Shown in pieces: positions 35,331 to 44,766 of a DNA stretch of 64,000 nucleotides. Positions within the stretch are counted from its first letter, which is position 1, and each line of letters begins with the position of its first letter. A program made the position numbers and the translations under genes. The DNA is from JACKIC01 sp964392305 (GTDB taxonomy: Bacteria; Planctomycetota; UBA1135; UBA2386). The stretch lies in contig CAYMPV010000002.1 in the NCBI GenBank assembly GCA_964392305.1, positions 186,001-250,000 of the forward strand. The letters run 5' to 3'. The notes beneath the pieces are model-generated. The model ran no database searches, was not told the DNA's origin, and saw only the letters and a list, made by a program, of their open reading frames with translations.

Positions 35331-35528
35331 TTACCTCCGTCGACGCTGCGGCACTTCCTCGTCGACGTCGGCGACGACGTAGAACAGCAGCAGCCCGACG
35401 AACAACACCAGCACGCCGGCGCCGCAGGCGATGGCGCCGTCACACACGGGCACGGCGGTGAACAGGGCGAGCGCGAGCGCCAGGCCCCACCGCCAATTGC
35501 CGGTCGCGTCATGGTCATCCCTCATCAC
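35331..35528 (-). CDS. small membrane protein, 65 aa
   Basis: Two hydrophobic helices (WGLALALALFTAVPVCDGA and VLVLFVGLLLFYVVADVDEE) and a basic tail QRRRR. Starts at ATG 35528 or 35525, inside the end of the neighbouring gene. No family recognised. Confidence 0.55.
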   Translation of the reverse strand: MMRDDHDATGNWRWGLALALALFTAVPVCDGAIACGAGVLVLFVGLLLFYVVADVDEEVPQRRRR

Positions 35529-35796
35529 CGTCCTCCGTCGTCGGCACCGAAGTGCGGCGCGCGGGCTCGGGCAGCGGAATGGGCAGAGGAATGGGCAGGG
35601 GGGTCACCTTGCGCCCGGTCTTTCGCTCGAGACCGTGCCAGGCCTGCAGCAAGGCGGCGTCGTGCAGTTGGTCCTCGTCGCGGCTCGCGCGCAGCAGCAG
35701 TTCCAGGAGCACGTCGTGGATCTGCCGCAACAGCATCACCTCGTCAGGGTTGACGGCGCTGGTCGCCGCCGGGTCCTTGTCGTCGGAAGTCGGCAT
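35515..35796 (-). CDS. small hypothetical protein with Pro-Ile-Pro repeats, 93 aa
   Basis: Soluble; a helical section (EVMLLRQIHDVLLELLLRAS) is followed by TPLPIPLPIPLPEP, a three-fold LPIP repeat. The stop overlaps the membrane gene start by 14 bases. No family recognised. Confidence 0.55.
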   Translation of the reverse strand: MPTSDDKDPAATSAVNPDEVMLLRQIHDVLLELLLRASRDEDQLHDAALLQAWHGLERKTGRKVTPLPIPLPIPLPEPARRTSVPTTEDGDEG

Positions 35797-35919
35797 CGGA
35801 TGGTCCTCGAGATCCCATCCGCCAGCGCGCGCTCGACCCCATCACGCCCCCCCACATTGCCGACGACCCGGGATCCGCCCGGCGCCGTAGCCGCCTTGGC
35901 GCGGGAACTTGCGTTCAGC

Positions 35920-36702
35920 TCACCCCGCGGTCCGCTCCGCCGCCGCCAGCAGTTTCTTCTGATAACGCCCCTGCACCACGTCGACGATCACCAGCACCGC
36001 GAGCACGAAGTAGAACGTCGACTTCGACATCGCTTCGACCGGGTGGCCGAAGAACGAGAGGTGCGCGAGGTGCCCGCCCTCGCTGAGCAGCATCACGCCG
36101 ACCAGCAGCAGCACGAACAGTCCCAGCACCTCGTACATGCGGTTCTTCTGCAAGAACGTCGAGACGCGATCGGCGAGCCACATCATCAGCAGTCCCGAGA
36201 CCACGACCGCGATGGCCATCACGCCGAAGTGGTCGGTCAACGCGATCGCGCCCAGGATCGAATCGAACGAGAACACCAGGTTCATCAGCACGATCATCGT
36301 TACCGCCTTGGCGAAGCTGTGGCGCGGTCCACCTTCGCCATGACTGCCGAGGTCGCCGGGCGTGAGCATGTGGAAGATCTCCTTGACCGCCGTGTAGACG
36401 ATGAACCCGCCGCCGACCAGCACGATCAACGCGTGACCGCTGAGCTCGAAGTGCAGCGCGTGCGTGTCCAGGTGCACGAAGGCGTCCTGGAAGTAGGCGA
36501 TCGCCTTGGTCAGCACGAACAGCAGCACGATGCGCAGACCGATGGCGATGCCGATGCCCAGGCGCCGCACCCGTTGCCGGTCGCCTTCCGCGACCCGTTT
36601 GCTCGCCATCGAGATGTAGAGCAGGTTGTCGAAGCCGAGCACTGCCTGCAGCAGGATCAGCATCAAGAGGGTCAGCAGGTTCTGGATCGAGAAGATGTCC
36701 AT
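35920..36702 (-). CDS. TerC-family integral membrane protein, 260 aa
   Basis: Seven hydrophobic helices with the TerC-family signatures GFDNLLYISMAS (the conserved intramembrane Asp-Asn) and NLVFSFDSILGAIALTDHFG. TerC-type proteins are linked to manganese export at protein translocation. TAGACT at 36718-36713 lies ten bases before the start. A divergent SGNH hydrolase gene follows upstream. Confidence 0.87.
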   Translation of the reverse strand: MDIFSIQNLLTLLMLILLQAVLGFDNLLYISMASKRVAEGDRQRVRRLGIGIAIGLRIVLLFVLTKAIAYFQDAFVHLDTHALHFELSGHALIVLVGGGFIVYTAVKEIFHMLTPGDLGSHGEGGPRHSFAKAVTMIVLMNLVFSFDSILGAIALTDHFGVMAIAVVVSGLLMMWLADRVSTFLQKNRMYEVLGLFVLLLVGVMLLSEGGHLAHLSFFGHPVEAMSKSTFYFVLAVLVIVDVVQGRYQKKLLAAAERTAG

Positions 36703-36712
36703 CGGCGGCGGC

Positions 36713-36718
36713 AGTCTA
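36713..36718 (-). promoter_or_regulatory. predicted -10 element of the TerC gene
   Basis: TAGACT on the minus strand, ten bases before the ATG at 36702. Confidence 0.4.
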
Positions 36719-36814
36719 GGAGCGACTCCGCGGCGCGGGAACGACGGATCTCGCGGTGCGTGTGGGCTTGGGACGGCGTTCGCAAACGGCCGTCGAGGAA
36801 ACCGACGCCCTCGC

Positions 36815-36820
36815 TACGAT
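36815..36820 (+). promoter_or_regulatory. predicted -10 element of the SGNH hydrolase gene
   Basis: TACGAT lies eight bases before the ATG at 36829, without a Shine-Dalgarno sequence. Confidence 0.5.
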
Positions 36821-36828
36821 CAGCGGCG

Positions 36829-37920
36829 ATGAGCCAGCCCAGACAGCAAGGAAGGAAGCGCCGCCGCTTGCTGTTCCTGCTGCTCACCCTGCTGCTGTCC
36901 CTGACCTTCGTGCTCGCCGCCGTCGAGGCATGCCTGCGCATCTTCGATCCGCTCGGCCTCAACCACGAGGTCGAACACATGCGCTACCGCAACGAAGCCC
37001 TGCGGTTTGCCTGGCACGGCCTGCCGCCCGAACGCTTCGGCGAGATCGACCTCGACGGCACCCTCTACCGCCAGCGGCCGTCGCTCGACCTCGACCTGGG
37101 CAGCTACACGCTGCGCACCAACAGCCTGGGGTTCCGCGGCCCCGAGATCAGCGCCGCCAAGCCGGACGGCACCTTCCGCATCCTCATACTCGGTGACTCG
37201 GTCGCCTACGGCACCGGCGTCGACGACGAGGTCACGTTCCTGCGCCGCTGGGAAGCCGAACTCAACGCGTCGGGCCGCGGCCGCTTCGAGGTCGTCAACA
37301 CCGGCCACCCGATGTACGACACCAACCAGGAACTGGCGCTGTTGCGCGACGAAGGCCTGTCGCTGCAACCCGACCTGGTGCTGCTGGTCTACGTCGTCAA
37401 CGACATCGAACCGACGCGCGACGTGGTCGAACAGGCGCTGCTCGGCAAGGCCGCGGACCCGGCCGAGATCCTGCCGGACCCCGGCGACTGCTGGACCTGG
37501 CTCGCGGCGAGGATCACACCGGTGCTGCCGGCGACGGCGAAGTTGGTGCAGCTGCGTTCGGATCCGCTGCTGCGCTTCCTGAGCACGCAGCCGCCGGGCA
37601 CCGAGTACGTGCCCGAACGCTTCGGCAAGGGGCCGCGCGGCTGGCCACGCAGCCAGCGCGCGCTGCTGGAGATCAACGCACTGTGTCGCGGCGTCAACGT
37701 GCCGTTCCACGTGCTCGACAACACCATGCCGGCGCTACAGGCCCTGCCGGGTTGGTGTCGGGAGCACGACATCACCTGCCACCCGTTTCGCTTCACCCCC
37801 GAGGAACTGCGCCGGCCGATCCGCAACTCGCCGCTCGATTCCCACGCCAACGCCGCCGGCCACGAACTGCTGCTGCAGAAGCTGCGCGTGATCGCCGCCG
37901 AACTGCCGATGCCGCGGTGA
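36829..37920 (+). CDS. membrane-anchored SGNH/GDSL hydrolase, 363 aa
   Basis: An N-terminal anchor (LLFLLLTLLLSLTFVLAAVE) is followed by a SGNH hydrolase fold: block I ILILGDSVAYGTGVDD with the catalytic Ser, a Gly/Asn region (NTGHPMYDTNQELALL; YVVNDIEP), and a late D-x2-H in SPLDSHANAAGHELL. It may deacylate or acylate a surface glycan; SGNH proteins often partner MBOAT enzymes, but no such gene is adjacent. Confidence 0.82.
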   Translation: MSQPRQQGRKRRRLLFLLLTLLLSLTFVLAAVEACLRIFDPLGLNHEVEHMRYRNEALRFAWHGLPPERFGEIDLDGTLYRQRPSLDLDLGSYTLRTNSLGFRGPEISAAKPDGTFRILILGDSVAYGTGVDDEVTFLRRWEAELNASGRGRFEVVNTGHPMYDTNQELALLRDEGLSLQPDLVLLVYVVNDIEPTRDVVEQALLGKAADPAEILPDPGDCWTWLAARITPVLPATAKLVQLRSDPLLRFLSTQPPGTEYVPERFGKGPRGWPRSQRALLEINALCRGVNVPFHVLDNTMPALQALPGWCREHDITCHPFRFTPEELRRPIRNSPLDSHANAAGHELLLQKLRVIAAELPMPR

Positions 37921-37983
37921 ACCAGAGTTGCCTTCGCGACGGTGCCTTCTCAACCGGCCATCGGAACCGACACCCGCCGCGCG

Positions 37984-37989
37984 TAAGCT
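37984..37989 (+). promoter_or_regulatory. predicted -10 element of the rRNA methyltransferase gene
   Basis: TAAGCT lies seven bases before the GTG at 37997, without a Shine-Dalgarno sequence. Confidence 0.5.
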
Positions 37990-37996
37990 GCGCCCC

Positions 37997-39385
37997 GTGC
38001 CCCCACCCGCCGCCCGCTCCTCCCGCCCGATCGAACGCGGCGACGAACTGCAACTCGACATCGTCGCCCTCGGCGACGGCCCCGACGGCGTCGCCCGCAT
38101 CGACAACTACGTGGTGTTCGTGCCCGGCACGCTGCCCGGCGAACGGATCTGGGCGCGCATCACCTCGGCGACGCGCAAGTTCGCACGCGGCGAGGTGCTC
38201 GAACTGCTCGAGGTCGCCGACGACCGGGTGCCCGCGCCGTGCCCGCACTTCGGCATCTGCGGCGGCTGTCATCGCCAGCACCAGTACTACCCCGCGCAAC
38301 TCGAGGACAAACGCGCCAGGCTGCAACGCGCGGTGACGTTCGCGCTCGGCGACGGCGCGCCGCAGGTCGGTGCGACGATCGCCGCGACGCCGTCGTTGGG
38401 GCAGCGCCACAAGGTCGCGCTGCACCTGCGCAACGCCCCCGATCGCTCGCTGCAGGCCTGCTTCCACAAGGTGCGCAGCGCCGAGCTCGTCTGGGTGCAC
38501 GACTGCCCCACCAGCGACCCGTTGGCCTGGGACCTGGCGATGCGCGCCGTCGAACTGCTGCACGAGCTGCCGCACGGCGCTTGGGACCCGGACTTCGCGC
38601 CCAAGGACCTGCTGCGCAGCGTGCTGGTGCGCACCACCACCACCGGCGACGCCCATCTGATCTTCGTCGCGCGCGAACCGTTCATCCCGGGCCTCGATCG
38701 CCTGGTACGGCCGCTGCACGACGCAGGCGCGACCACCATCGGCGTCAACCACAACCACGGTGAGTTCTCGCAGCTGCTGGGCCCGCGCACCGCGATCGTC
38801 TCGGGCCCCGAACGCATCGCCGAGAAGATCGGCGAACTGACCTATCTGCTGTCGCCCGACGCGTTCTTCCAGACCTCACCGCAGGCCGCCGGGCACCTCG
38901 TCGCCGGCGTCGTCGACTGGCTGCAGCCGCAGGGCCGCGACGTCGTCGCCGATCTCTACTGCGGCAGTGGCCTGTTGACGCTGCCGCTCGCGCAACGCGC
39001 GCGTTCGGCGTTCGGCATCGAACTGCGCCGCGACGCGATCCTCGACGCCGAGGTCGCCGCCGCGCTCAACCAGATCCGCAACACCACCTTCCGCAGCGGT
39101 CCGGTCGAACGCTGGCTGTCGCGCTGCGGCAAGGGCGAGCTGCCGGTGCCCGATCTGGTCGCCCTCGACCCGCCGCGCGCGGGCCTGGAAGCCGCGGTGG
39201 TGCAGGAGCTGGCGCGGCTGCGGCCGCGGCGCATCGCCTACGTCTCGTGCGACGTGGCCTCGCTGCAACGCGACCTGCGGGCGCTGGCCGAGGCGGGGTA
39301 TTCGACCACGGCCGTGACCGGTGTCGACATGTTCCCACACACCAGCCACGTCGAGTCGCTGGCCTGCCTGCAACGCACGAAGTAG
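37997..39385 (+). CDS. RumA/RlmD-type rRNA (uracil-5-)-methyltransferase, 462 aa
   Basis: A TRAM domain (about residues 10-65) precedes the iron-sulfur Cys motif CPHFGICGGC, with a further Cys in HDCP. The SAM-binding part includes VADLYCGSGLLTLPLAQ, and the catalytic Cys lies in YVSCDVASLQRDL, followed by DMFPHTSHVESL. The family methylates C5 of a uracil in 23S rRNA or tRNA. The precise target cannot be fixed by sequence reading alone. GTG 37997 is preferred because it starts just before the TRAM domain. Confidence 0.87.
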   Translation: MPPPAARSSRPIERGDELQLDIVALGDGPDGVARIDNYVVFVPGTLPGERIWARITSATRKFARGEVLELLEVADDRVPAPCPHFGICGGCHRQHQYYPAQLEDKRARLQRAVTFALGDGAPQVGATIAATPSLGQRHKVALHLRNAPDRSLQACFHKVRSAELVWVHDCPTSDPLAWDLAMRAVELLHELPHGAWDPDFAPKDLLRSVLVRTTTTGDAHLIFVAREPFIPGLDRLVRPLHDAGATTIGVNHNHGEFSQLLGPRTAIVSGPERIAEKIGELTYLLSPDAFFQTSPQAAGHLVAGVVDWLQPQGRDVVADLYCGSGLLTLPLAQRARSAFGIELRRDAILDAEVAAALNQIRNTTFRSGPVERWLSRCGKGELPVPDLVALDPPRAGLEAAVVQELARLRPRRIAYVSCDVASLQRDLRALAEAGYSTTAVTGVDMFPHTSHVESLACLQRTK

Positions 39386-39399
39386 CCTCACCCGCCGGC

Positions 39400-40527
39400 A
39401 TGAACGCACTCCTCCGTCGCCTCTCTCCCCTCTGTGGCGCGGCGCTGCTCGCCGCCTGTTCCTCGATGCAAACCGACCAACCCAGCGTGCTCGTGCGCGA
39501 CTTCGGCGTCGACGCCAACGGCCGGCCGGCGACGTTGTGGACGCTGCGCAACGACCGCCTGCAGTTCGACGTCACCGACCACGGTGCCACACTCGTCGCG
39601 GTGCGCGCGCGCGATCGCGCCGACCACTTCGACGACGTCGTGCTCGGCTTCGACGACGTGCGCGGCTACGAGTCCGACCGCAACCAGTACTTCGGTTGCA
39701 CCACGGGCCGGGTCTGCAACCGCATCGCCAAGGGTCGCTTCGAGCTCGGCGGCTACACCTACCGCCTCGCGATCAACAACCCGCCCAACACGCTGCACGG
39801 CGGCGCCAACCGCAGCTTCGACAAGGTCGCCTGGCGCGGCGAACGCGTCGGCGACGACGCCACACCCGGCGTGCGCTTCACCTACCACAGCCGCAACGGC
39901 GAAGAAGGGTTCCCCGGCAATCTGCACGTCGAGGTCACCTACTGGCTGATGCTCAGCACGATCAAGATCCAGTATCGCGCCACCACCGATCAGGACACGC
40001 CGGTCAACCTGACCAACCACGCCTACTGGAACCTCGCCGGCGCCGGTGCGCCGACGGTGCTCGATCACGAACTGTGGCTCGACGCCGAACGCTACACACC
40101 GACCGACGACACCTTGATCCCGACTGGCGAGATCCAGAGTGTGCTCGGCACCGCGCTCGACTTCACCAAGGCGCTGCCGCTGGGCCTGCGCATCGGCGAA
40201 CTCGATGGCACCGCGGCCAAGGGTTACGACCACAACTACGTGCTGCGTGACAGCGACGGCCTGCGCCGCGTCGCCGCGCTGCGCCATCGGGCGAGCGGGC
40301 GACTGCTCGAGGTGCTGACCACCGAACCGGGGCTGCAGATCTACAGCGGCAACTTCCTGTTCGGGCAAGCTGGCAAAGGCGGCCAGACCTACGCGCACCG
40401 CAGCGGCGTCTGCCTGGAGACGCAGCACTTCCCGGACAGCGTCAATCAGCCGCGGTTTCCGAGCACGATCGTGACGCCGCAGCAGGCCTACGAGTCGACC
40501 ACCGTCTACCGGCTGACCGCCGAATGA
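39400..40527 (+). CDS. aldose 1-epimerase-family lipoprotein, 375 aa
   Basis: The N-terminus MNALLRRLSPLCGAALLAAC is a lipoprotein signal with lipobox LLAAC, so this mutarotase is exported and anchored, unlike cytosolic GalM. The fold markers are GRVCNRIAKGRFELGGYTYR, NTLHGGANRSFDK, VNLTNHAYWNL (catalytic His) and TTEPGLQIYSGNF. TAGCCT lies eleven bases before the ATG. It presumably equilibrates sugar anomers outside the cytoplasm. Confidence 0.87.
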   Translation: MNALLRRLSPLCGAALLAACSSMQTDQPSVLVRDFGVDANGRPATLWTLRNDRLQFDVTDHGATLVAVRARDRADHFDDVVLGFDDVRGYESDRNQYFGCTTGRVCNRIAKGRFELGGYTYRLAINNPPNTLHGGANRSFDKVAWRGERVGDDATPGVRFTYHSRNGEEGFPGNLHVEVTYWLMLSTIKIQYRATTDQDTPVNLTNHAYWNLAGAGAPTVLDHELWLDAERYTPTDDTLIPTGEIQSVLGTALDFTKALPLGLRIGELDGTAAKGYDHNYVLRDSDGLRRVAALRHRASGRLLEVLTTEPGLQIYSGNFLFGQAGKGGQTYAHRSGVCLETQHFPDSVNQPRFPSTIVTPQQAYESTTVYRLTAE

Positions 40528-40539
40528 CCGCCGCACCGC

Positions 40540-40545
40540 TATCCT
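40540..40545 (+). promoter_or_regulatory. predicted -10 element of the di-haem peroxidase gene
   Basis: TATCCT lies seven bases before the ATG at 40553, without a Shine-Dalgarno sequence. Confidence 0.5.
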
Positions 40546-40552
40546 GACGCTC

Positions 40553-41563
40553 ATGCGCGCCCTGCTGATCCTGTTGCTCTGTGGCCTGTCCGCCGTCGCC
40601 CAGCGCGCCAGCGCCCAAGATCGGGCGAAGCAGGAAACGTCGGCGCCTGCGATCGAGGCGCCGTCGTTCGTCTTCTTGCGGCAGCCACCCAAGGGGTTGC
40701 CGGTGATGCCGACGCCCGAGGGCTATGCACCGACCGAGGGCATGTTCGAGCTCGGCCGGCGCCTGTTCCACGACGGCATCCTGAGCCACGACCGCTCGGT
40801 GTCGTGTGCGACGTGCCACCCGCAAGCGACCGGCTTCGCCAGCGCCGAGCCGCTGCCGATCGGCATCCGCGGTCAGCGCGCCAAGCTGCACGCACCGGCG
40901 CTGTGGAACCGCGGCTACGGCACGCTGCAGCGCTGGGACGGCGGTTCGGCGAGCCTCGAGGCGTTCGTGCTCGAACCGATCGGCGACGAACGCGAGATGG
41001 GCTCGAGCGTCGATGCGGCGTTGTTGCGACTGAACGGCGACGCCGACTATCGCAAGGCGTTCGAACAGGCCTTCGGCGGCGCCGCCGATGCCGAACGGCT
41101 GCAACGCGCGCTGGCGACGTTCGTGCGCGGCATCGTGCGCGGCGACGCGCCTTACGACCGATTCCTGCTCGGCGAGATCAGCGCCATGTCCAAGGATGCG
41201 CGCGCCGGCCAGTGGGTGTTCGAGAGCAAGGGTGCGTGCTGGCGCTGCCATACGCCGCCGCTGTTCACCGACGAGCAGTTCCACAACACCGGTGTCGGCG
41301 TCGTGGACGGCATTGCCGAGTCGGGCCGCGCCGGGCGCACGGGTGACGCTGCGGACACCGGCAAGTGGAAGACGCCGACGCTGCGCGGCGTGCTGCACAC
41401 CGCGCCCTACATGCACGACGGCTCGTTGGCGACGCTCGAGGACGTCGTCGATTTCTACGCGCGCGGCGGCAACAAGAACGCGCATCTCGATCCGCACATG
41501 CAGGTGCGGGACCTCACCGCCGACGACCGACGGCATCTGGTGGCGTTCCTGCGTTCCCTGTGA
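40553..41563 (+). CDS. di-haem cytochrome c peroxidase/MauG-family protein, secreted, 336 aa
   Basis: A signal peptide (residues 1-21, ending AQRASAQ) leads into two c-type haem sites, CATCH at 85-89 and CWRCH at 229-233. FELGRRLFHDGILSHDRSVS and APYMHDGSLATLEDVVDFY are characteristic. The enzyme should reduce peroxide or oxidise a protein substrate in the periplasm. The two haem sites are intact. Confidence 0.9.
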   Translation: MRALLILLLCGLSAVAQRASAQDRAKQETSAPAIEAPSFVFLRQPPKGLPVMPTPEGYAPTEGMFELGRRLFHDGILSHDRSVSCATCHPQATGFASAEPLPIGIRGQRAKLHAPALWNRGYGTLQRWDGGSASLEAFVLEPIGDEREMGSSVDAALLRLNGDADYRKAFEQAFGGAADAERLQRALATFVRGIVRGDAPYDRFLLGEISAMSKDARAGQWVFESKGACWRCHTPPLFTDEQFHNTGVGVVDGIAESGRAGRTGDAADTGKWKTPTLRGVLHTAPYMHDGSLATLEDVVDFYARGGNKNAHLDPHMQVRDLTADDRRHLVAFLRSL

Positions 41564-41591
41564 ACTGGCAGCGCTGCGGCGGTGACGCCGG

Positions 41592-42764
41592 TCAGCGTTT
41601 GTGGCGCTGCCGCAACGCGTGCAACAGCTGACCGCCATCGGCGACGCGCGGCAGCACCGTGTGGTCGCTGGCGAACTCGTGGCGGTCGGCGTCGAGCACG
41701 ATCACCTTGCCGCGGAAGCCCTCGGATCGCAGCGCCGCGCTGACCTGCCCCGCCGACAGTTCGCCGAGAGTGGCCGGCAGCACGAAACCGCTGACCTCGC
41801 CAGGTGCCCCGTGCAGCAGGCGCAGACACGCATCCAGGTCGCCGACCGTGCTCAGCGTGAAGCCGGCGCGGCGCAGCAACGGCTCCGCCAGCAGTCGGCT
41901 GTCGGCCAGTTCTTGCGCAAACGCGAGTCGACCACCGTGCACCGCGCCGAAGTCGCTGTCGTCCTCCGACAGCGGATCGAACCAACTGGCCCCTTCCGCC
42001 GGCGGCGCCGCGAACTCCAATTCGTACGAACACGCCTCGATGCCGGGGCTGTCGACGGTGAGTGATCCCTGCAGCAGCTCACACCAGCGCCGCGCCAGCG
42101 TCAGCCCGAGCTGTGGTCGTTGCCGGTGGTCCTGGGCGACGAACGGCACGAACGCGTAGCTCGAGTCGATCTCGCCGAAGCCGCCGCCGCGCGTGGTCAC
42201 GCGCAGACACATGCGCGCAGCCGCCGTCGTCGACGCCGCGGGCAGGTAGGCGATGCGCACGTGCACGGGCCCGCGTTCGGCCCGCTCGCAGGCGACGCGC
42301 AGCACTGCGTCGACGGCCGCACTGGCGAGCCCGGCATCGAACTGCGTCGCATCGGGTAGCAGGCTCGCGTGCGTGACGACCAGTCCGAGTTCGCGCGCCG
42401 CGGGCCGATTCCTGGCTCTTCCGATGACCTCGTCGAGCCAGCGTCGCATCCCGACACGTTGCGGGTTGACCCTGCTTTGCCCGGCTTCGAGCGCCTGATA
42501 GTTGGCGAAGTCGCGCAACAGTTCGCGCGCGTAGGCCGCGTTCTCCACCGCCGCATCGATCGCCGTGCGCGCCGCCTCGGGCAAGGTATCCGGGTCGATC
42601 AGTTCGAGCAGCGTCGTCACCGTGGCCAACGGCAGGCCCAGGTCGCGCAGGAAGCTCGCGGTCACCGCGCGTTCGGGATGCTCCCGAACGACGATGCCGG
42701 GCGCAGGCGACAGGCGGCCCACGCGTGGCGCGGCGGCAGGCGGCGATGCAGGGGAGATGCTCAC
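41592..42764 (-). CDS. degenerate histidine kinase-like protein with receiver-like C-terminus, 390 aa
   Basis: GTG 42764-42762 is chosen because the open frame upstream runs through a palindromic element. Residues about 36-110 look like a HisKA dimerisation helix pair, but the phospho-acceptor His is missing (SFLRDLGLPLATV where SHELRTPL is normal). A HATPase-like domain follows with PQLGLTLARRWCELLQGSLT in the G2-box place; the N box is poor (DAVLRVACERA). The last ~110 residues resemble a receiver fold but lack the phospho-Asp. It may act as a ligand- or partner-binding pseudokinase. Confidence 0.6.
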   Translation of the reverse strand: MSISPASPPAAAPRVGRLSPAPGIVVREHPERAVTASFLRDLGLPLATVTTLLELIDPDTLPEAARTAIDAAVENAAYARELLRDFANYQALEAGQSRVNPQRVGMRRWLDEVIGRARNRPAARELGLVVTHASLLPDATQFDAGLASAAVDAVLRVACERAERGPVHVRIAYLPAASTTAAARMCLRVTTRGGGFGEIDSSYAFVPFVAQDHRQRPQLGLTLARRWCELLQGSLTVDSPGIEACSYELEFAAPPAEGASWFDPLSEDDSDFGAVHGGRLAFAQELADSRLLAEPLLRRAGFTLSTVGDLDACLRLLHGAPGEVSGFVLPATLGELSAGQVSAALRSEGFRGKVIVLDADRHEFASDHTVLPRVADGGQLLHALRQRHKR

Positions 42765-42839
42765 GAGGACCGACGAGACGACCGTGGCAACGGTCTGCGG
42801 CGGTTCATCGGCCAGCTGGGGCGCCCCACTGAAGTGGTC

Positions 42840-42930
42840 GGGGTTGCGTACGGAACCGGGTACAAACCACAACCGGCTGCCGCTGCGCGGCAGCCGGTTG
42901 TGGTTTGTACCCGGTTCGGTACGCAACCCC
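42840..42930 (+). repeat. long palindromic element, copy 1 (44-base arms)
   Basis: Arms 42840-42883 and 42887-42930 are inverse complements with a single mismatch (42852/42918) and a three-base loop. The arm starts GGGGTTGCGTAC and contains GAACCGGGTACAAACCACAA. It abuts the 3' end of the symporter gene, so it can act as a terminator. A related copy is at 46302. Confidence 0.85.
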
Positions 42931-42933
42931 CGG

Positions 42934-44766
42934 TCAGTGTTCGGGGGTCGCGTCGATGTCGAGCGCGGGGCCGGCACCTTCGGGTTGGCGGATCGAGTCG
43001 ACCATCGCCTGCGCAGTGGCGGACGGGCCCTTGGTGAACGGCACCAGCAGCAGCGCGACGGCGAAGTTCAGCAGCATGCCGACGACGCCGATGCCTTGCG
43101 GACCGATGCCGAAGCACCAACGCGACCAACCGAAGTAGACGGTGCCGAGGATGTAGCTGGCCGTGAACAAAAGGCCGGCGACCATGCCGCTGACGGCGGC
43201 GACGGTGCCGATGCGGCGGTGGAAGATGCCGAGCACGAGCACGGGGAAGAACGACGCCGCAGCCAGGCCGAACGCGAACGCCACCACCTGTGAGACGAAA
43301 CCAGGCGGGTAGATGCCGAACACGCCGGCGATGACGACGGCGACGCCGATGGTGATGCGCGACAGGCTGAGCCGCTGAGCTTCGGTCGCCTGCGGCCGCA
43401 GCATGCGATAGTAGAGGTCGTGGGCGATGCTGCTGCTGATCACCAGCAGCAGGCCCGACGCGGTCGACAACGCCGCGGCGAGGCCGCCGGCGGCGACCAG
43501 GGCGATGATCCACGCGGCCAGCTGCGCCATCTCGGGCGTAGCCAGCACCAGGATGTCGGCGTCGGGACCGCTGAGCTTCTTGGCGGTCATCACGGCGCGG
43601 CCGTCGATGCCGCGCGCGCCCTGGCTGTCGAGCCACTGCTGGTGCTGCGCGCGGATGTCGGCGAACTCGACCGCGGTCAACGCGCCGGTGCGGAACAGTT
43701 CGTTCTGCGCCGCCTGCGCCGGCCCGTGATACCCGAGTTTGCCGTCGCCGTCGTCGAGCCAGACGACGAGACCGGTCTTCTCCCACGTGTGGTACCACGA
43801 CGGCAGTTCGGCCGCCGTCTTGCCCTGCAGGCTGTCGAACACGTAGTAGCGCGCGAACGCCGCGGTCGCCGGCGCGGTCAGGTAGAGGATGGCGATGAAG
43901 AACAGCGCCCAGAAGCCCGACCAACGCGCTGCGGCGACGTTCTTGACCGTGTAGAAGCGCACGATCACGTGCGGCAACCCCGCCGTTCCGGCCATCAACG
44001 CGAGCGCGGTGCAGAACACGTTGACCTTGTCCCAGTCGCCGGTGAACGCCTCGGTGTAGCTCGGGAACCCCAGATCGCGGTGGATCTGGTCGAGCTTGGC
44101 GAGCAGCGGCACCGACTCCTTGGTCAGTTCGCTGCCCATGCCGACCTGCGGCAACGGCGCGCCGGTGAGCTGGTAGCTGATCGCGATCGCCGGGATCACG
44201 TAGGCCAGGATCAGCACCCAGTACTGCGCCACCTGCGTCCAGGTGATGCCTTTCATGCCGCCGAGCGTCGCGTAGACGAACACGATCGCCATGCCGATCA
44301 TCACGCCGACGTTTACGTCCACCTCGAGAAAGCGCGCGAACACGATGCCGACGCCGCGCATCTGGCCGGCGACGTAGGTGAAGCTGATGAACAGCGCGCA
44401 CAGCAACGCGACCAGCCGCGCGGTGCCCGACTCGAATCGGTCGCCGACGAAGTCCGGCACGGTGTAGTGGCCGAACTTGCGCAGGTACGGCGCGAGCAGC
44501 AGCGCCAGCAGCACGAAACCGCCGGTCCAACCCATCAGGTAGACACCGCCCGCGTAACCGAGGAACGAGATCAGCCCGGCCATCGACAGGAACGATGCAG
44601 CCGACATCCAGTCGGCGGCGGTGGCCATGCCGTTGGCGATCGACGGCACGCCGCGCCCCGCGACGAAGAAGCCCTTGGTGTCGCGAGCGCGCGCCACGAA
44701 CGCGACGCCCAGGTAGAGACTGAAGGTCAGCGCGACGAACAGGAACGTCCAGCCTTGCACGGTCAC
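42934..44766 (-). CDS. sodium:solute symporter (SSS family, ActP-like), 610 aa
   Basis: About 13 hydrophobic helices. Signatures include DTKGFFVAGRGVPSIANGMA, ADWMSAASFLSMAGL, GGMKGITWTQVAQYWVLILA and AAALSTASGLLLVISSSIAHD. A long hydrophilic insert occurs in the middle (about residues 275-365). GTG 44766 overlaps the stop of the small-subunit gene (GTGA). Such pairs import acetate or other short carboxylates with sodium. Confidence 0.88.
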   Translation of the reverse strand: MTVQGWTFLFVALTFSLYLGVAFVARARDTKGFFVAGRGVPSIANGMATAADWMSAASFLSMAGLISFLGYAGGVYLMGWTGGFVLLALLLAPYLRKFGHYTVPDFVGDRFESGTARLVALLCALFISFTYVAGQMRGVGIVFARFLEVDVNVGVMIGMAIVFVYATLGGMKGITWTQVAQYWVLILAYVIPAIAISYQLTGAPLPQVGMGSELTKESVPLLAKLDQIHRDLGFPSYTEAFTGDWDKVNVFCTALALMAGTAGLPHVIVRFYTVKNVAAARWSGFWALFFIAILYLTAPATAAFARYYVFDSLQGKTAAELPSWYHTWEKTGLVVWLDDGDGKLGYHGPAQAAQNELFRTGALTAVEFADIRAQHQQWLDSQGARGIDGRAVMTAKKLSGPDADILVLATPEMAQLAAWIIALVAAGGLAAALSTASGLLLVISSSIAHDLYYRMLRPQATEAQRLSLSRITIGVAVVIAGVFGIYPPGFVSQVVAFAFGLAAASFFPVLVLGIFHRRIGTVAAVSGMVAGLLFTASYILGTVYFGWSRWCFGIGPQGIGVVGMLLNFAVALLLVPFTKGPSATAQAMVDSIRQPEGAGPALDIDATPEH

